Assembly: GCF_002214565.1 (NCBI RefSeq)
Contig: NZ_CP015106.1
Coordinates: forward strand, 1,798,001-1,862,000
Length of the DNA stretch: 64,000 nt
Reading direction: 5' to 3'
Source: Thermococcus radiotolerans
Lineage (GTDB): Archaea > Methanobacteriota_B > Thermococci > Thermococcales > Thermococcaceae
In this document: positions 21,082-29,617 of the stretch, piece after piece
How positions within the stretch are numbered: position 1 is the first letter of the stretch
Layout of the letters: each line of letters begins with the position of its first letter
Program-made: the position numbers and the translations under genes
The notes under the pieces: model-generated
Told to the model about the DNA's origin: nothing
The model's database searches: none
The model's input: the letters and a program-made list of their open reading frames with translations, nothing else

Positions 21082-21646
21082 CGTTTATCAGGACGATATC
21101 CTCGAAAAATACGTGCCTCTTAGCTACTATTTTTCCCCTCAGTCCGGCTTTTTCCAGCCTCCTCAGCGTTTCTTCCACCCCGGTTATCGAGCTCTGGACT
21201 ATCTGGACGGTTCCACCCGGCTTGAGATACTCCGGAACTTCTTGGATGAACCTGTCGAGGACTTCTCTACCATCCTTGCCCCCAACCAGCGCCAGGTCTA
21301 TCGGCTCCTCCGGCTCGCCGGGCAGGTAGGGGGCGTTGAACGTTACCACGTCGAACTTTCCTTCGACCCTCTCGAAGAGGTCGCTCAGGCGAAATTCGAC
21401 GTTTTTGATGCCGTTTATCCTCGCGTTTTCCCTTGCCAGCTCGACCGCGAGCGGATTGATATCCACTCCCAGAACGAAGCGGGCTTTTCTGGCCATCAGA
21501 AGTGCTATAAGCCCCGTTCCTGTACCGACGTCAAGGGCCGTATCTCCTTCCCTGACCGCGAGATTTTCAGCTAAGAGAAAGGTATCCTCGGCCGGTTCAT
21601 AGACCTGTGGGTGGAGCTTGAGCCTGATGCCGTAGTAGACTGGCAT
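21059..21646 (-). CDS. HemK2/MTQ2-like protein glutamine methyltransferase
   Basis: 195-residue class I SAM methyltransferase. It has motif I DVGTGTGLIALLMA, motif II VLGVDINPLAVELAREN, and an N-(P/A)-P-Y motif seen here as FNAPYLPGEPEEP. The length and HPQVYEPAEDTFLL N terminus fit the archaeal/eukaryotic HemK2 (Mtq2) group that methylates the GGQ glutamine of class I release factor aRF1 with Trm112. The second residue of the canonical NPPY is Ala (NAPY, residues 104-107), which is unusual. The target is inferred from the family. Confidence 0.8.
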   Translation of the reverse strand: MPVYYGIRLKLHPQVYEPAEDTFLLAENLAVREGDTALDVGTGTGLIALLMARKARFVLGVDINPLAVELARENARINGIKNVEFRLSDLFERVEGKFDVVTFNAPYLPGEPEEPIDLALVGGKDGREVLDRFIQEVPEYLKPGGTVQIVQSSITGVEETLRRLEKAGLRGKIVAKRHVFFEDIVLINAKPSDCV

Positions 21647-21719
21647 GGTACCATCTACCGCAACGTCCTTTTGAGGTTAACCCTTAGGGGATGTAGAAAA
21701 GCCGGAGGAAGGAGAAAAA

Positions 21720-21875
21720 TCACTTCCTCTTCCACTCGGTGTAGCCGCAGCGGCCGCAGCTCCAGCGGTCCTTGTGCTCGGCCATGAAGACGCCTGGACC
21801 GCAGCGCGGGCAGAACTTGTTCTTCCTCTTGACCTTACCGCCCTGAACCTCGTACATCTTCCACTTCTGCCCCAT
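21720..21875 (-). CDS. rps27ae: Ribosomal protein S27ae
   Basis: 51-residue zinc ribbon protein of the small subunit, [10 protein letters not shown] to GYTEWKRK. Two CxxC pairs (CPRC and CGRC) bind zinc. In eukaryotes the equivalent is fused to ubiquitin; here it is free-standing. It starts one base after S24e, preceded by GGAGGAGTG inside the end of that gene. Confidence 0.95.
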   Translation of the reverse strand: MGQKWKMYEVQGGKVKRKNKFCPRCGPGVFMAEHKDRWSCGRCGYTEWKRK

Positions 21876-21876
21876 T

Positions 21877-22173
21877 TCACTCCTCCTCCTTCGTGATTAT
21901 TCCATCCCTTATGAGGACGTATTCCGGCTCGATGTAGAGCATCCTCTCCTTGCTCTCGTAGGCCTTGGCGTAGCCCTTGCTGATCCTGCTACCGAAGTAG
22001 CTCCTTATGTACTGGACGACTACCGTCTCGGGGTCGAGGTCGAGCATCGCCACGAGCTTGCCCTTGACGTCGGCCCTGCTCGGGGTGGCCTCTCCCTCGT
22101 GGATGACATCGAAGTATATCTCCTTTCTTCCGAGGAGCTTGTTCTCCTTAATCTCGGTAACCTTAATCTCCAT
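21877..22173 (-). CDS. rps24e: Ribosomal protein S24e
   Basis: 98 residues, full family length: [35 protein letters not shown], and the characteristic [16 protein letters not shown]. Small-subunit protein in archaea and eukaryotes. Its start overlaps the end of the dephospho-CoA kinase gene by 11 bases. The order RpoE'-Spt4-DPCK-S24e-S27ae is the conserved Thermococcales transcription/translation cluster. Confidence 0.96.
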   Translation of the reverse strand: MEIKVTEIKENKLLGRKEIYFDVIHEGEATPSRADVKGKLVAMLDLDPETVVVQYIRSYFGSRISKGYAKAYESKERMLYIEPEYVLIRDGIITKEEE

Positions 22174-22696
22174 CGCGAACCACCTCCATCTTCGACATGA
22201 GCTTCCCGCACTTGAGCTTGCATTCGGGTGTTACCCTTATAAGCACTACTCCCTCATCCGGCTGGCCGTAGAGCACGATGCTCCCGACGGGGGCGTAGAG
22301 CACGGCCGGAATGGCCGCCAGGTCTTCCTCTCCATACACCTTTATGTAAACCCTCCGGCCCCTTTCGGCCAGTCCAAACCCCTTTTTGATGGCGTTTAAT
22401 AAAGCTTTCGTTATTGTTCCGGCGGGGTTCTGGACGGTCATAACCACCGCGCCGGTCTCTATGTCCGGCGTGTACTCCCGCCTCTTCGTCCTGTGGTCGT
22501 ATATGGCCAGGCTCGGCTTTATGCCGACCTTGAGGACGTTCTCGGTGACCACGTCGCCGACTGTGACGACGTAACGCGCTTTTTCAAGCTCTCCCTTAAC
22601 CCTAAGGTACGGCTCGGGAATCTCGCCCCGGACGAGCTCGCCCAAGGGCTCCTTCAGCTCCCGTCTGAGTTCGGGCGTTAGTACGAACAGCATCAT
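22163..22696 (-). CDS. GTP-dependent dephospho-CoA kinase (DUF359)
   Basis: 177 residues of the DUF359 family, shown in Thermococcus kodakarensis (TK1697) to phosphorylate dephospho-CoA with GTP, the last step of CoA synthesis in most archaea. Visible family features: [15 protein letters not shown] near the N terminus, [11 protein letters not shown], and [12 protein letters not shown]. It overlaps Spt4 by 4 bases. Two adjacent ATG codons (22696, 22693) are possible starts. Confidence 0.9.
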   Translation of the reverse strand: MMLFVLTPELRRELKEPLGELVRGEIPEPYLRVKGELEKARYVVTVGDVVTENVLKVGIKPSLAIYDHRTKRREYTPDIETGAVVMTVQNPAGTITKALLNAIKKGFGLAERGRRVYIKVYGEEDLAAIPAVLYAPVGSIVLYGQPDEGVVLIRVTPECKLKCGKLMSKMEVVRDGD

Positions 22697-22881
22697 CTAA
22701 CCCTTATGGCGTACTTTCCGGGCACCGTAACGCCCAGCTTCTGCGCTATCCTCGACTTCTCTGGGTCCGTGATTATGACGAGATCGAACCACTCGTCGCT
22801 CAAGTCTCTGCTCCCGCAGACGGGACAGCGGTCTTCGGTAGTTATGTAGTGGCAGTGTCTGCACGCCCTCTCCTTCGTCAT
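22693..22881 (-). CDS. spt4: Transcription elongation factor Spt4 (RpoE'')
   Basis: 62 residues with a zinc ribbon (CRHC and CPVCGS), then the Spt4 core DEWFDLVIITDPEKSRIA, and the end PGKYAIRV. Partner of Spt5 in transcription elongation. It overlaps RpoE' by 4 bases (ATGA), the usual archaeal arrangement. Confidence 0.96.
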   Translation of the reverse strand: MTKERACRHCHYITTEDRCPVCGSRDLSDEWFDLVIITDPEKSRIAQKLGVTVPGKYAIRVR

Positions 22882-23438
22882 GCCTCAGCCTCCTTGCGCT
22901 TCTCCTTCTCTATCCAGTCCCTCTTTCCGAGACCGGGCTGACGCATGGTAAGGCCTATCTTGTTCTCCCTGATAACGCGGCTCTTGATGCTTATGGCGAT
23001 GACCCTTGCCCTGACCTCGTCCCCGAGCTTGAGGATTCTCTTGGTCTCCTTGCCGAGGAACTGCTTGTTCTTTTCATCGAAGACGACGTAGTCGTCCATG
23101 AGCTGGCTGATGTGGACGAGACCGTCCATCGGGCCTATCCTGATGAACGCACCGTACGGGGCGACGTCTATGACCTCACCCTCAACGACCTCGTGCATCT
23201 CGGGCTTCCAGACGAGAACGTCGAAGACCACCTCGTGGTAGGTGGCACCGTCGCCGGGCACGATGACGCCCTGGCCGATGTCCTCGACGTCCATAATCGC
23301 AAGGATAACTCCCTCGTCCCTATCGTAGATGCCCTCGTAGGTCTCGCGGAGGACGAGCTTTGCCGCCTCCTTTGGATCCATCGTGAACATCCTGGGCGGG
23401 ATTCTCACAACGTCCCTAATCTTGAGGAGCTTGTACAT
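22878..23438 (-). CDS. rpoE1: RNA polymerase subunit E' (Rpo7)
   Basis: 186 residues: N-terminal RNP-like domain MYKLLKIRDVVRIPPRMF, and a C-terminal S1 RNA-binding domain (GEVIDVAPYGAFIRIGPMDG, HISQL) that forms the polymerase stalk with RpoF. It includes the typical VIVPGDGATYHEV. Promoter-proximal gene of this cluster, 36 bases downstream of pyrophosphatase. Confidence 0.96.
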   Translation of the reverse strand: MYKLLKIRDVVRIPPRMFTMDPKEAAKLVLRETYEGIYDRDEGVILAIMDVEDIGQGVIVPGDGATYHEVVFDVLVWKPEMHEVVEGEVIDVAPYGAFIRIGPMDGLVHISQLMDDYVVFDEKNKQFLGKETKRILKLGDEVRARVIAISIKSRVIRENKIGLTMRQPGLGKRDWIEKEKRKEAEA

Positions 23439-23474
23439 GCCTTTACCTCCCGTGGGGAATAAGAGGGAAAGAAA

Positions 23475-24011
23475 TCACTCCTTCTTTCCAAACTTTTCCT
23501 TGTAGAGCTCGATGGCGCGGAGGATCTCCTTCTTGGCCTCCTCGGCGTTGCCCCAGCCCTCTATCTTGGTGACCTTGCCCTGGAGCTCCTTGTAGCGCTG
23601 GAAGAAGTGGGCAACCTCGTCGAGGAAGGCCTTCGGGACGTCGTCTATGTCCTTCCAGTCGTCGAAGTACGGGTCTTCAACGGGGACGGCGAGGACCTTC
23701 CAGTCCTTATCTCCGGAGTCCTCCATCTTCATGATGCCTATCGGTCTCGCCTCGATGAGCGTGAGCGGGTAAACCGGCTCGCGCATGATGACCATAATGT
23801 CAAAGGGGTCGCCGTCGTCGTACCAGGTCTGCGGGATTATTCCGTAGTCGACCGGGTAGAAGAACGGGCTGTAGAGTACTCTATCGAGCTTTATAAGGCC
23901 GGTCTTCTTGTCGAGCTCGTACTTGTTCCTGCTTCCCTTCGGAATCTCTATGAGAGCGTAAACGACCTCTGGAACCTCCGGTCCGGGCTCAAGCTCGTGG
24001 AACGGGTTCAT
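23475..24011 (-). CDS. ppa: Inorganic pyrophosphatase (family I)
   Basis: 178-residue soluble pyrophosphatase. Metal and substrate motifs are all present: [40 protein letters not shown] (cut as [10 protein letters not shown]), and [18 protein letters not shown]. Hydrolyses pyrophosphate from nucleotide and tRNA reactions and drives them forward. GAGGTGG ribosome-binding site upstream. A TATA-like CTTTTAAAG lies near 24072 on the minus strand. Confidence 0.96.
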   Translation of the reverse strand: MNPFHELEPGPEVPEVVYALIEIPKGSRNKYELDKKTGLIKLDRVLYSPFFYPVDYGIIPQTWYDDGDPFDIMVIMREPVYPLTLIEARPIGIMKMEDSGDKDWKVLAVPVEDPYFDDWKDIDDVPKAFLDEVAHFFQRYKELQGKVTKIEGWGNAEEAKKEILRAIELYKEKFGKKE

Positions 24012-24122
24012 CTCTAACCACCTCTTACCTCTTGTAGAACTTCTAGGTTAGCCTTTCGGATAGGGCTTTTAAAGTTGTTGGTTACGAAAACCAGAAAAGC
24101 AGTAGGGGGAAGGGGAGGGCCC

Positions 24123-25145
24123 TCAGTTGGCCTCATCCCCTTCCTGGGGCAATGGCTTCCGGTACTCGTAGGATATTCCGTCGTCTATTATGGCGAAGAC
24201 CTCGTCCTCACCGTCTATATAGTGAAGTATCGGCTTGTCCACAAGCTCGAAGGTCGTCTCCAAATCCTTGGGGGTCTTCAGGACGACCCTCTTCTGCACG
24301 GGCCCTGGTGCGCCCTTGACTATGTACGGCCTTATCTTGGCCAGCTCATCCTTGGGCGGTCTTGCGGTGTACACGTATCCGAGGAGGGGTACCAGCATGA
24401 GGAGTGCCAGCAGTGTAGTTACCACTTTGGCTGTATCCAGGTCGCTCTCCACTCCCAGAACGTTTGCGCTGACTTCTTCCCTGGTCGTCTTTGTTAGCGT
24501 TCTCTTTGCGGTCTTGGTTGTGTCCGTGAAGTAGTAAAGGCCCGCACCGCCGTCCCTTACTAGCTCCACCTCTTGATCAAAGTTCTCGTTTATCGTCTTT
24601 CCACCGACTTCCCCGGTTCCTTCAACGGTGGTTGTGATGATAACGCGCCGGTTCAATCTCCGGATTCCGAGTTCTTCCGCCACGTTTGCGTTCATTTCGT
24701 CAAGTTTGCCCATATCAAGCGTGTATTCAACCGTGAATCCACCATTCTGGAGCTTACCCTTCTCGTCAAAGAGGGTTTCCTCCCACATTATGACCTCATC
24801 ACTACCCTTGTTGACGTAGTAGATGACCTTTCCCGTGACTTCGTATGTGCCGCTGCTCAGCGGGGGGTCTGAGCGGTACGTGTACATCAGCAGGAACCTG
24901 TCGACTAGGGATATTGGGTACTCGTCCCTGAACACCATGTAGCCGTAGAGTTCGTTGGGCTTGAGGTAGGCGGCATGCTTTAGCTGGCCTTCCTCCCTGA
25001 ACGTTCCAAGTCTCTGTGTGTTCACCACGTACGGGCTTGCGCTCATGAGCTTCACGGAATAAAATCCAAACACTAGGAAGAGAATCAGGAATACTCCCAG
25101 GACTTCCTTCCTCCTAATAAATCTCGAAACATCTTCTTTCTTCAT
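24123..25145 (-). CDS. DUF5305 membrane protein of the TasA-like filament cluster
   Basis: 340 residues. One N-terminal membrane helix (VLGVFLILFLVFGFYSV) is followed by a large extracellular beta-rich part with the DUF5305 hallmark HAAYLKPNELYG, a second helix near residue 250 (VTTLLALLMLVPLLGYVY), and a cytosolic C-terminal domain. DUF5305 proteins have no known function but recur beside archaeal signal peptidases. ATGA overlap with the adhesin-like gene makes this the last gene of the cluster; a membrane scaffold for the filaments is plausible but inferred. Confidence 0.75.
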   Translation of the reverse strand: MKKEDVSRFIRRKEVLGVFLILFLVFGFYSVKLMSASPYVVNTQRLGTFREEGQLKHAAYLKPNELYGYMVFRDEYPISLVDRFLLMYTYRSDPPLSSGTYEVTGKVIYYVNKGSDEVIMWEETLFDEKGKLQNGGFTVEYTLDMGKLDEMNANVAEELGIRRLNRRVIITTTVEGTGEVGGKTINENFDQEVELVRDGGAGLYYFTDTTKTAKRTLTKTTREEVSANVLGVESDLDTAKVVTTLLALLMLVPLLGYVYTARPPKDELAKIRPYIVKGAPGPVQKRVVLKTPKDLETTFELVDKPILHYIDGEDEVFAIIDDGISYEYRKPLPQEGDEAN

Positions 25146-26587
25146 CCTTCACATGCCTCCATGCCAGTGTCTGATTCTAACCCGGGGCCATCAATGTCGT
25201 TGACTTCGTTTACCCCGACTATGTTTTCTCCAGTTCCGTGGCAGCCGCATTTGTAAACGTAGACGTATTTCGGACAGCTTTTGCATCCGCATCCTACCAC
25301 GCATGGGCGACTAACCAACATGACCTTCTTCCTGTTGCAGTGTATGCTTATCCCGTCCGTGTGTTCGTATAGGTTGAGCTTTGCGGTTTCCCTTGGGGTA
25401 AGGTGAAGAGTCCAGGTTACTAGGGTCCTTCCGTCCGGCATATTGGTGGTTGAGACGGTACCTTTACTCGGGACGTAGTTTTCAAGTGTGAAGTACTTGC
25501 CTACGTACTGAACTATCGTTACGTCCTTTTCGTTGCCGGTGTTTTTGACAAAGATTCGTGTGTGATAGTCAGCGGGTTTGTTGACTTTCAAACATCCGGG
25601 TCCGCTGATCCAGCGGTTGGCAACGCGGAGCTTGCAGTCGTTGCCGCCGTCACACTTCACTGTGACGTTGATTCCGTTGCTCCTGATGTCGTAGCCTTTT
25701 ATCTCGGCACCCTCATTCAGTGGGTATTCTCCGCACGAGGTAAACTCCTGCTGTCCTCCATTGTTTATCCTGGTGAATATAGTTACGTTTATGTGGGCAC
25801 TTCCTCCCGCCGGGATCGTTACGTTCCATTCCATCTTCGTGGCCGGCTGGGCGTGTCCGCCTCCACAATGTCCTCCGCACTGGTGTCCCTCATTCGCTGC
25901 CCAGAACCTGTACGTGCCGGCACTTGCGCTGGTTCTGCCTAGGCTCACGTTGAATTCCGCAGGTATCGTGTCGGTTATGGTCAGGGTGAGGTCTTCTCCG
26001 GTGGGATTTGTCACAAGTATCTGGAAGACCCATTCCTGATACGTCTTTAGTGGTATATCGCTGGTGTTGCCGTGAAGGAGTATCTTTTCGATGGTCGGCC
26101 CGCCCCTTACGATTAGTTTTATGGAGCAGGTCTCTATGACGGCATCTCCCCCGTTCCAGCGGGCGTACATGGTGACTGGAATCACATACTCCCCAGGCAC
26201 AACGTCACTCACGCTCACGTGTCCGGCGAATGTGTACTCGTCTTCCGATGCTATCATTCTCTCGGTTCCGTCTTCCGTTTCTATGAACATGTCAACGTTG
26301 CCCGGAAGACCTGAGTAGTCCGGATCCAGCCGTATCCAAACGTTCTTCATTTCGTTCAGGTAGTTCCTGACAGTTAATGCATCAAAGTCGGTCTCGCTGT
26401 GGGGACCCACCTCCACAACTGCGGCGTAGCCGTCTTCACAGTCAAAGCCTAAGTATTCATTTTCGTGGGGTACAACCTGAACCTTAACCTCTCTCGATGC
26501 CTCGAAGCTTACAAAAGTTCCACTGGAGCCTACGAGAATCAGCGATGCCAGTGCAAGTGTTATGATGATTGAGAATAGAGCTTTCAT
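25142..26587 (-). CDS. Cys/His-rich adhesin-like protein with filament-subunit N terminus
   Basis: 481 residues. N terminus MKALFSIIITLALASLILVG is a signal segment, followed by GTFVSFEASREVKVQVVPHENE. This matches the mature N termini of the TasA-like subunits encoded downstream in coordinate order (FAYFEAERNVHIQIVPDDNE). Next come two Ig/DUF11-like beta domains (LTLTITDTIPAEFNVSLG; KPADYHTRIFVKNTGNEKDV). Inserted is CGGHCGGGHAQP, and the end holds a Cys cluster, CVVGCGCKSCP. A filament-tip or minor subunit is likely. ATGA overlaps on both sides. Confidence 0.7.
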   Translation of the reverse strand: MKALFSIIITLALASLILVGSSGTFVSFEASREVKVQVVPHENEYLGFDCEDGYAAVVEVGPHSETDFDALTVRNYLNEMKNVWIRLDPDYSGLPGNVDMFIETEDGTERMIASEDEYTFAGHVSVSDVVPGEYVIPVTMYARWNGGDAVIETCSIKLIVRGGPTIEKILLHGNTSDIPLKTYQEWVFQILVTNPTGEDLTLTITDTIPAEFNVSLGRTSASAGTYRFWAANEGHQCGGHCGGGHAQPATKMEWNVTIPAGGSAHINVTIFTRINNGGQQEFTSCGEYPLNEGAEIKGYDIRSNGINVTVKCDGGNDCKLRVANRWISGPGCLKVNKPADYHTRIFVKNTGNEKDVTIVQYVGKYFTLENYVPSKGTVSTTNMPDGRTLVTWTLHLTPRETAKLNLYEHTDGISIHCNRKKVMLVSRPCVVGCGCKSCPKYVYVYKCGCHGTGENIVGVNEVNDIDGPGLESDTGMEACEG

Positions 26588-27651
26588 ATCCTAAACACCT
26601 CCGATATCCCTCTAAGGAAGGAAGTCCTCCTTCTCCTGATTCTAAGAACATCCTCGTTTCCGACGCCTGAGACCATGTAAAGCACTGCCAAGAATGCAGA
26701 TATCTCGAGTAGAATTGCTAGGAGAGGAACCATTGGATGAATCTGATAGAGGCGACCAACAATTGAGGACGGAAGTATGGGGATGTACGCGTTGACCTGG
26801 ACTTTGGGGGCGTACATGGCAGTTGTCTGTGGGGCTTTGATGGTTACTACGATGGTTTCTTCCTCCCCACCTCCCAGCTTGAACTCTTCCTTTGATACAT
26901 CAGTTATCGTTGGTCCTGGGGAGATATAATACAGCATGGGGTATATGTTGTTGTTTTTGATCGTGAGTTCGTTCTGGAACTCCTCACCGGGGAGATACCA
27001 TCCCTCTCTCAGGCCTCCGGCAGAGGTCACGGAGTACGTTATTGGGATTGCTTCCCAGGATACAAATGTTGAAACTGCAACCATTAGGAGGAGAAAGACC
27101 GATGCCAATGCGTAGAGGGTCTTAAACTTTATTGTGAGCTTTTTTTTCCTTCTCTTTGCGCTCTTCGACGCCTCATCCCCCGTAAAAGCTAGAATTCCGA
27201 CGATGATCAAAAGTCCAGCAAAGAGTATCTTTCCTCTGTCAGAGATACCGGTTTCGAGATAGTTCCCCAGCCGGGGTATCTTTATAGGAGTCCCACTAAC
27301 AGTCACCACGGTTCCAGCTATCTTATCCCTGGATATAGGTTGGATGTTATGGCTTTGCTGGTCTGTTGCAATGTTATTGTCGCCTTTGGTTATGTAGCCC
27401 TCTTCCGTCACAGCGTAAACCCTGTGAACCGTCCATACGCTCCCAGTCTGGAACACTATTATGTCTCCAACGTCTGGATTTCTTGCCAGTGGATTTATGA
27501 AGAATATGTCTCCCTTGTTTATTGTAGGGGTCATGCTTTCAGAATACGCATAGGACATGAAAACGGGTCTGTCTAACAGTACCCCTGCTAATGATCCAAT
27601 AACTAGGATACCAATGATTGCAAGAAGGGGATATTCAATTAACGCCCTCAT
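26584..27651 (-). CDS. SipW-like signal peptidase I with extra extracellular domain
   Basis: 355 residues. N-terminal S26B peptidase domain: membrane helix, YSESMTPTINKGD with the catalytic Ser, and WTVHRVYAV with His in place of the bacterial Lys, as in archaeal/eukaryotic enzymes and SipW. KGDNNIATD follows. After a helix near residue 165 and a Lys/Arg run, a second helix ends STFVSWEAIPITYSV, then an Ig-like domain and a final helix. The ATG at 27651 overlaps the previous stop (ATGA). It probably processes the TasA-like subunits encoded in the same operon. Confidence 0.85.
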   Translation of the reverse strand: MRALIEYPLLAIIGILVIGSLAGVLLDRPVFMSYAYSESMTPTINKGDIFFINPLARNPDVGDIIVFQTGSVWTVHRVYAVTEEGYITKGDNNIATDQQSHNIQPISRDKIAGTVVTVSGTPIKIPRLGNYLETGISDRGKILFAGLLIIVGILAFTGDEASKSAKRRKKKLTIKFKTLYALASVFLLLMVAVSTFVSWEAIPITYSVTSAGGLREGWYLPGEEFQNELTIKNNNIYPMLYYISPGPTITDVSKEEFKLGGGEEETIVVTIKAPQTTAMYAPKVQVNAYIPILPSSIVGRLYQIHPMVPLLAILLEISAFLAVLYMVSGVGNEDVLRIRRRRTSFLRGISEVFRI

Positions 27652-28157
27652 CCGCAGCTTCCTCCCCAGGCTTCTATTGTTATGCTCTCGCTGTAATCTC
27701 CTAAGGGCAGGCCGTGGGTATCGACCCACACTCCGATGTTTACATTCTCATCGGCTTGAAGGGTCACCTCAATGACTTCGCTCCAACTGCCCTCAAAATC
27801 GTCCACGAAGAATCCTATTTTAGGTGTCTTTGAGCTTATCCTCACGCATATCTCATCGTATCCAGTCTCGCTTTGGTTGTTTTCGATTGTAAACACTCCC
27901 TCAAAAACGTAGGTGGTGTTTACACTAAGTCCATCACCTTCTCCGGGATAAAAAGGGTTGTTTGAGGATATGTCGACGACAAGAACTTCATTCTCCAGAT
28001 ACGCATACGGGGGAAGGGGATTCTCTACTGAGGGGTTTCCCTCCTCTGGAGTGGCATACACAACCGTGAGTGGGTCTGGGGGATATATTCCCCAGACTCC
28101 GATGAGCAGGATTATCATAATGCCAATGCCCGTAACAATCTTTGTCTTCGTTCCCAT
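27648..28157 (-). CDS. TasA/DUF1102-like subunit, third copy
   Basis: 169 residues. A basic start and a hydrophobic helix (IVTGIGIMIILLIGVWGI) are followed by a beta domain clearly related to the two neighbours: PPYAYLENEVLVVDISSNNP, SVNTTYVFEGVFTIENN, and a Cys-containing end. It is shorter and more divergent and lacks the VVPDDNELIDL segment, so it may be a specialised subunit such as an initiator or anchor (inference). Start ATG 28157 (28160 also possible) after GGGGGAG; a 72-base gap separates it from the upstream copy. Confidence 0.7.
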   Translation of the reverse strand: MGTKTKIVTGIGIMIILLIGVWGIYPPDPLTVVYATPEEGNPSVENPLPPYAYLENEVLVVDISSNNPFYPGEGDGLSVNTTYVFEGVFTIENNQSETGYDEICVRISSKTPKIGFFVDDFEGSWSEVIEVTLQADENVNIGVWVDTHGLPLGDYSESITIEAWGGSCG

Positions 28158-28229
28158 CATCTCTCCCCCTAATAATAAAGTAAGACAAAAGGAGCAAATG
28201 CTCCACAAACTAAACTATCACTGAGGTCC

Positions 28230-28781
28230 TCACTTACACTCTCCAGCTACTGCGTAGAAGTGTAACTGACCTGTGATGGACTCTCCGGCGTTCATATTAG
28301 TGCTGTCAAGGATCATGCCTATCCTTGCAACGTCTCCGGGCATTATGGTAACCTTGAGATGGTCGCTGCCAACGGTCTGGCCGGGCACGTAGTCGCCCTC
28401 AAAGAAGAGGATTCCACCGTCACCGGAGTAGGATATTTCCATACAGATTGGGGTCTGCTCCCAGAGGTCGTTGCTCACGCCGAATACTTCCTCAAAGACG
28501 TAGGTGCTGTTCGGGCTGACGCCCTCTCCGGGGTCAAATCCTTCCTTCACGAGTCTCTTGAATTCCGTATTGTTCTTACTGAGCTCTACAACGAGCATAC
28601 CTTTCCCTGTTATGTACGCGTAGGGCTGGAGCGGTGTCAGGTCAATGAGCTCATTGTCGTCGGGGACGATCTGAATGTGAACGTTCCTCTCCGCTTCAAA
28701 GTACGCGAAGTGGGCGCTGCTGGCAGCAACGGCGACTAGTAGTCCAATCATCAGTGCAAGGAGTCCGAGTATTTTTCTCAT
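28230..28781 (-). CDS. TasA/DUF1102-like filament subunit
   Basis: 183 residues. SipW-type signal segment MRKILGLLALMIGLLVAVAA, then SSAHFAYFEAERNVHIQIVPDDNELIDLTPLQPYAYI (key part ERNVHIQIVPDDNE), and a beta-sandwich-like domain (YVFEEVFGVSND, PICMEISYSGDGGILFFEGD) with two cysteines. Related to archaeal DUF1102 proteins and, by layout, to TasA/AbpA subunits that assemble by donor-strand exchange. The ATG at 28781 follows GGTGGCTGAG inside the end of the upstream copy. Confidence 0.78.
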   Translation of the reverse strand: MRKILGLLALMIGLLVAVAASSAHFAYFEAERNVHIQIVPDDNELIDLTPLQPYAYITGKGMLVVELSKNNTEFKRLVKEGFDPGEGVSPNSTYVFEEVFGVSNDLWEQTPICMEISYSGDGGILFFEGDYVPGQTVGSDHLKVTIMPGDVARIGMILDSTNMNAGESITGQLHFYAVAGECK

Positions 28782-28782
28782 C

Positions 28783-29436
28783 TCAGCCACCTCCGCACGA
28801 TACGTCATCCGGAACGTTGTCTGCTGGCCACGCCATAATGGTTATGGTCACGTCCTTGCTGCCGAGTCCATTGCCTGCTAGTTCCATGCCAACACCCAGG
28901 GCCTCCCCGGGTTCAAGAAGGAAGCAGACGTCTCCAAGGGCAGTGTCAGAGCTTGTGGGGGTGGTGTCATAGTCGCTGGTGTCATGCATCTTCCCCTTCT
29001 CAGCGTCATAGAATGAGACGGTACCATCATCTGAGGAGATAATCCTGACAACAATGGGCGTCTGCTCCCAGAGGTGGTTGCTCACGTTGAACACGTGGTC
29101 AAAGTTGTACCTGCTCTGCGGGCTCAGGCCGGCTCCTTTCGGCGCCACGGGCTGGTCGTCTTCCCAAATCCACCACTTCTCCCAATCCTTGTTGTACTCC
29201 GGGTTTCCGGGCCAGTGGGGGTTGTTCTTTGAGAAGTCAATAACCAGTTGCCCTCCATCATTTATGTATGCGTAGGGCTGGACCGGCGTTAGATCGATGA
29301 GCTCATCGTCGTCTGGAACGACGGCGATGTGGACGCTTCTCTGGGACCGGTAGTCCCTGAAGGTAGCGCTCGTGCCTAGTGCAAAGGCCGCCGCGATCAT
29401 CAGCCCCAGCATACCGAGGGCCAAAATTTTCTTCAT
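28783..29436 (-). CDS. TasA/DUF1102-like filament subunit, first copy
   Basis: 217 residues: signal segment MKKILALGMLGLMIAAAFAL, then TSATFRDYRSQRSVHIAVVPDDDELIDL and VQPYAYINDGGQLVIDFSKN. This copy carries an extra loop rich in Trp/Asp/Lys (NKDWEKWWIWEDDQP) absent from the next copy. Its position first in the operon, with its own promoter and GGAGGAATGT ribosome-binding site, makes it the likely major subunit. Start ATG 29436; an upstream in-frame ATG at 29460 would not fit the site. Confidence 0.78.
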   Translation of the reverse strand: MKKILALGMLGLMIAAAFALGTSATFRDYRSQRSVHIAVVPDDDELIDLTPVQPYAYINDGGQLVIDFSKNNPHWPGNPEYNKDWEKWWIWEDDQPVAPKGAGLSPQSRYNFDHVFNVSNHLWEQTPIVVRIISSDDGTVSFYDAEKGKMHDTSDYDTTPTSSDTALGDVCFLLEPGEALGVGMELAGNGLGSKDVTITIMAWPADNVPDDVSCGGG

Positions 29437-29517
29437 GGTACATTCCTCCATGTTTTCCAAACCGACACCCTAGGCGAAGGCCATCATAGGGATGTCTCAT
29501 TGACTATAGTGACGTCA

Positions 29518-29530
29518 ACCTATATAGTAA
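29518..29530 (-). promoter_or_regulatory. Promoter of the TasA-like filament operon
   Basis: Minus-strand ATTTACTATATAGG (about 29532-29519) is a TATA-like element. The predicted transcript starts near 29495 with a leader of about 60 bases before the ATG at 29436. It separates the structural genes from the two regulators upstream, so the two groups can be expressed separately. Confidence 0.5.
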
Positions 29531-29617
29531 ATTCCGGCTTACTGGGTGGTAATCCCTCGTTACCAGAGGTAAAAGGGCCCAGTTTGATTAGAAGAGACGG
29601 ATTGTAGCAGTATTCTG

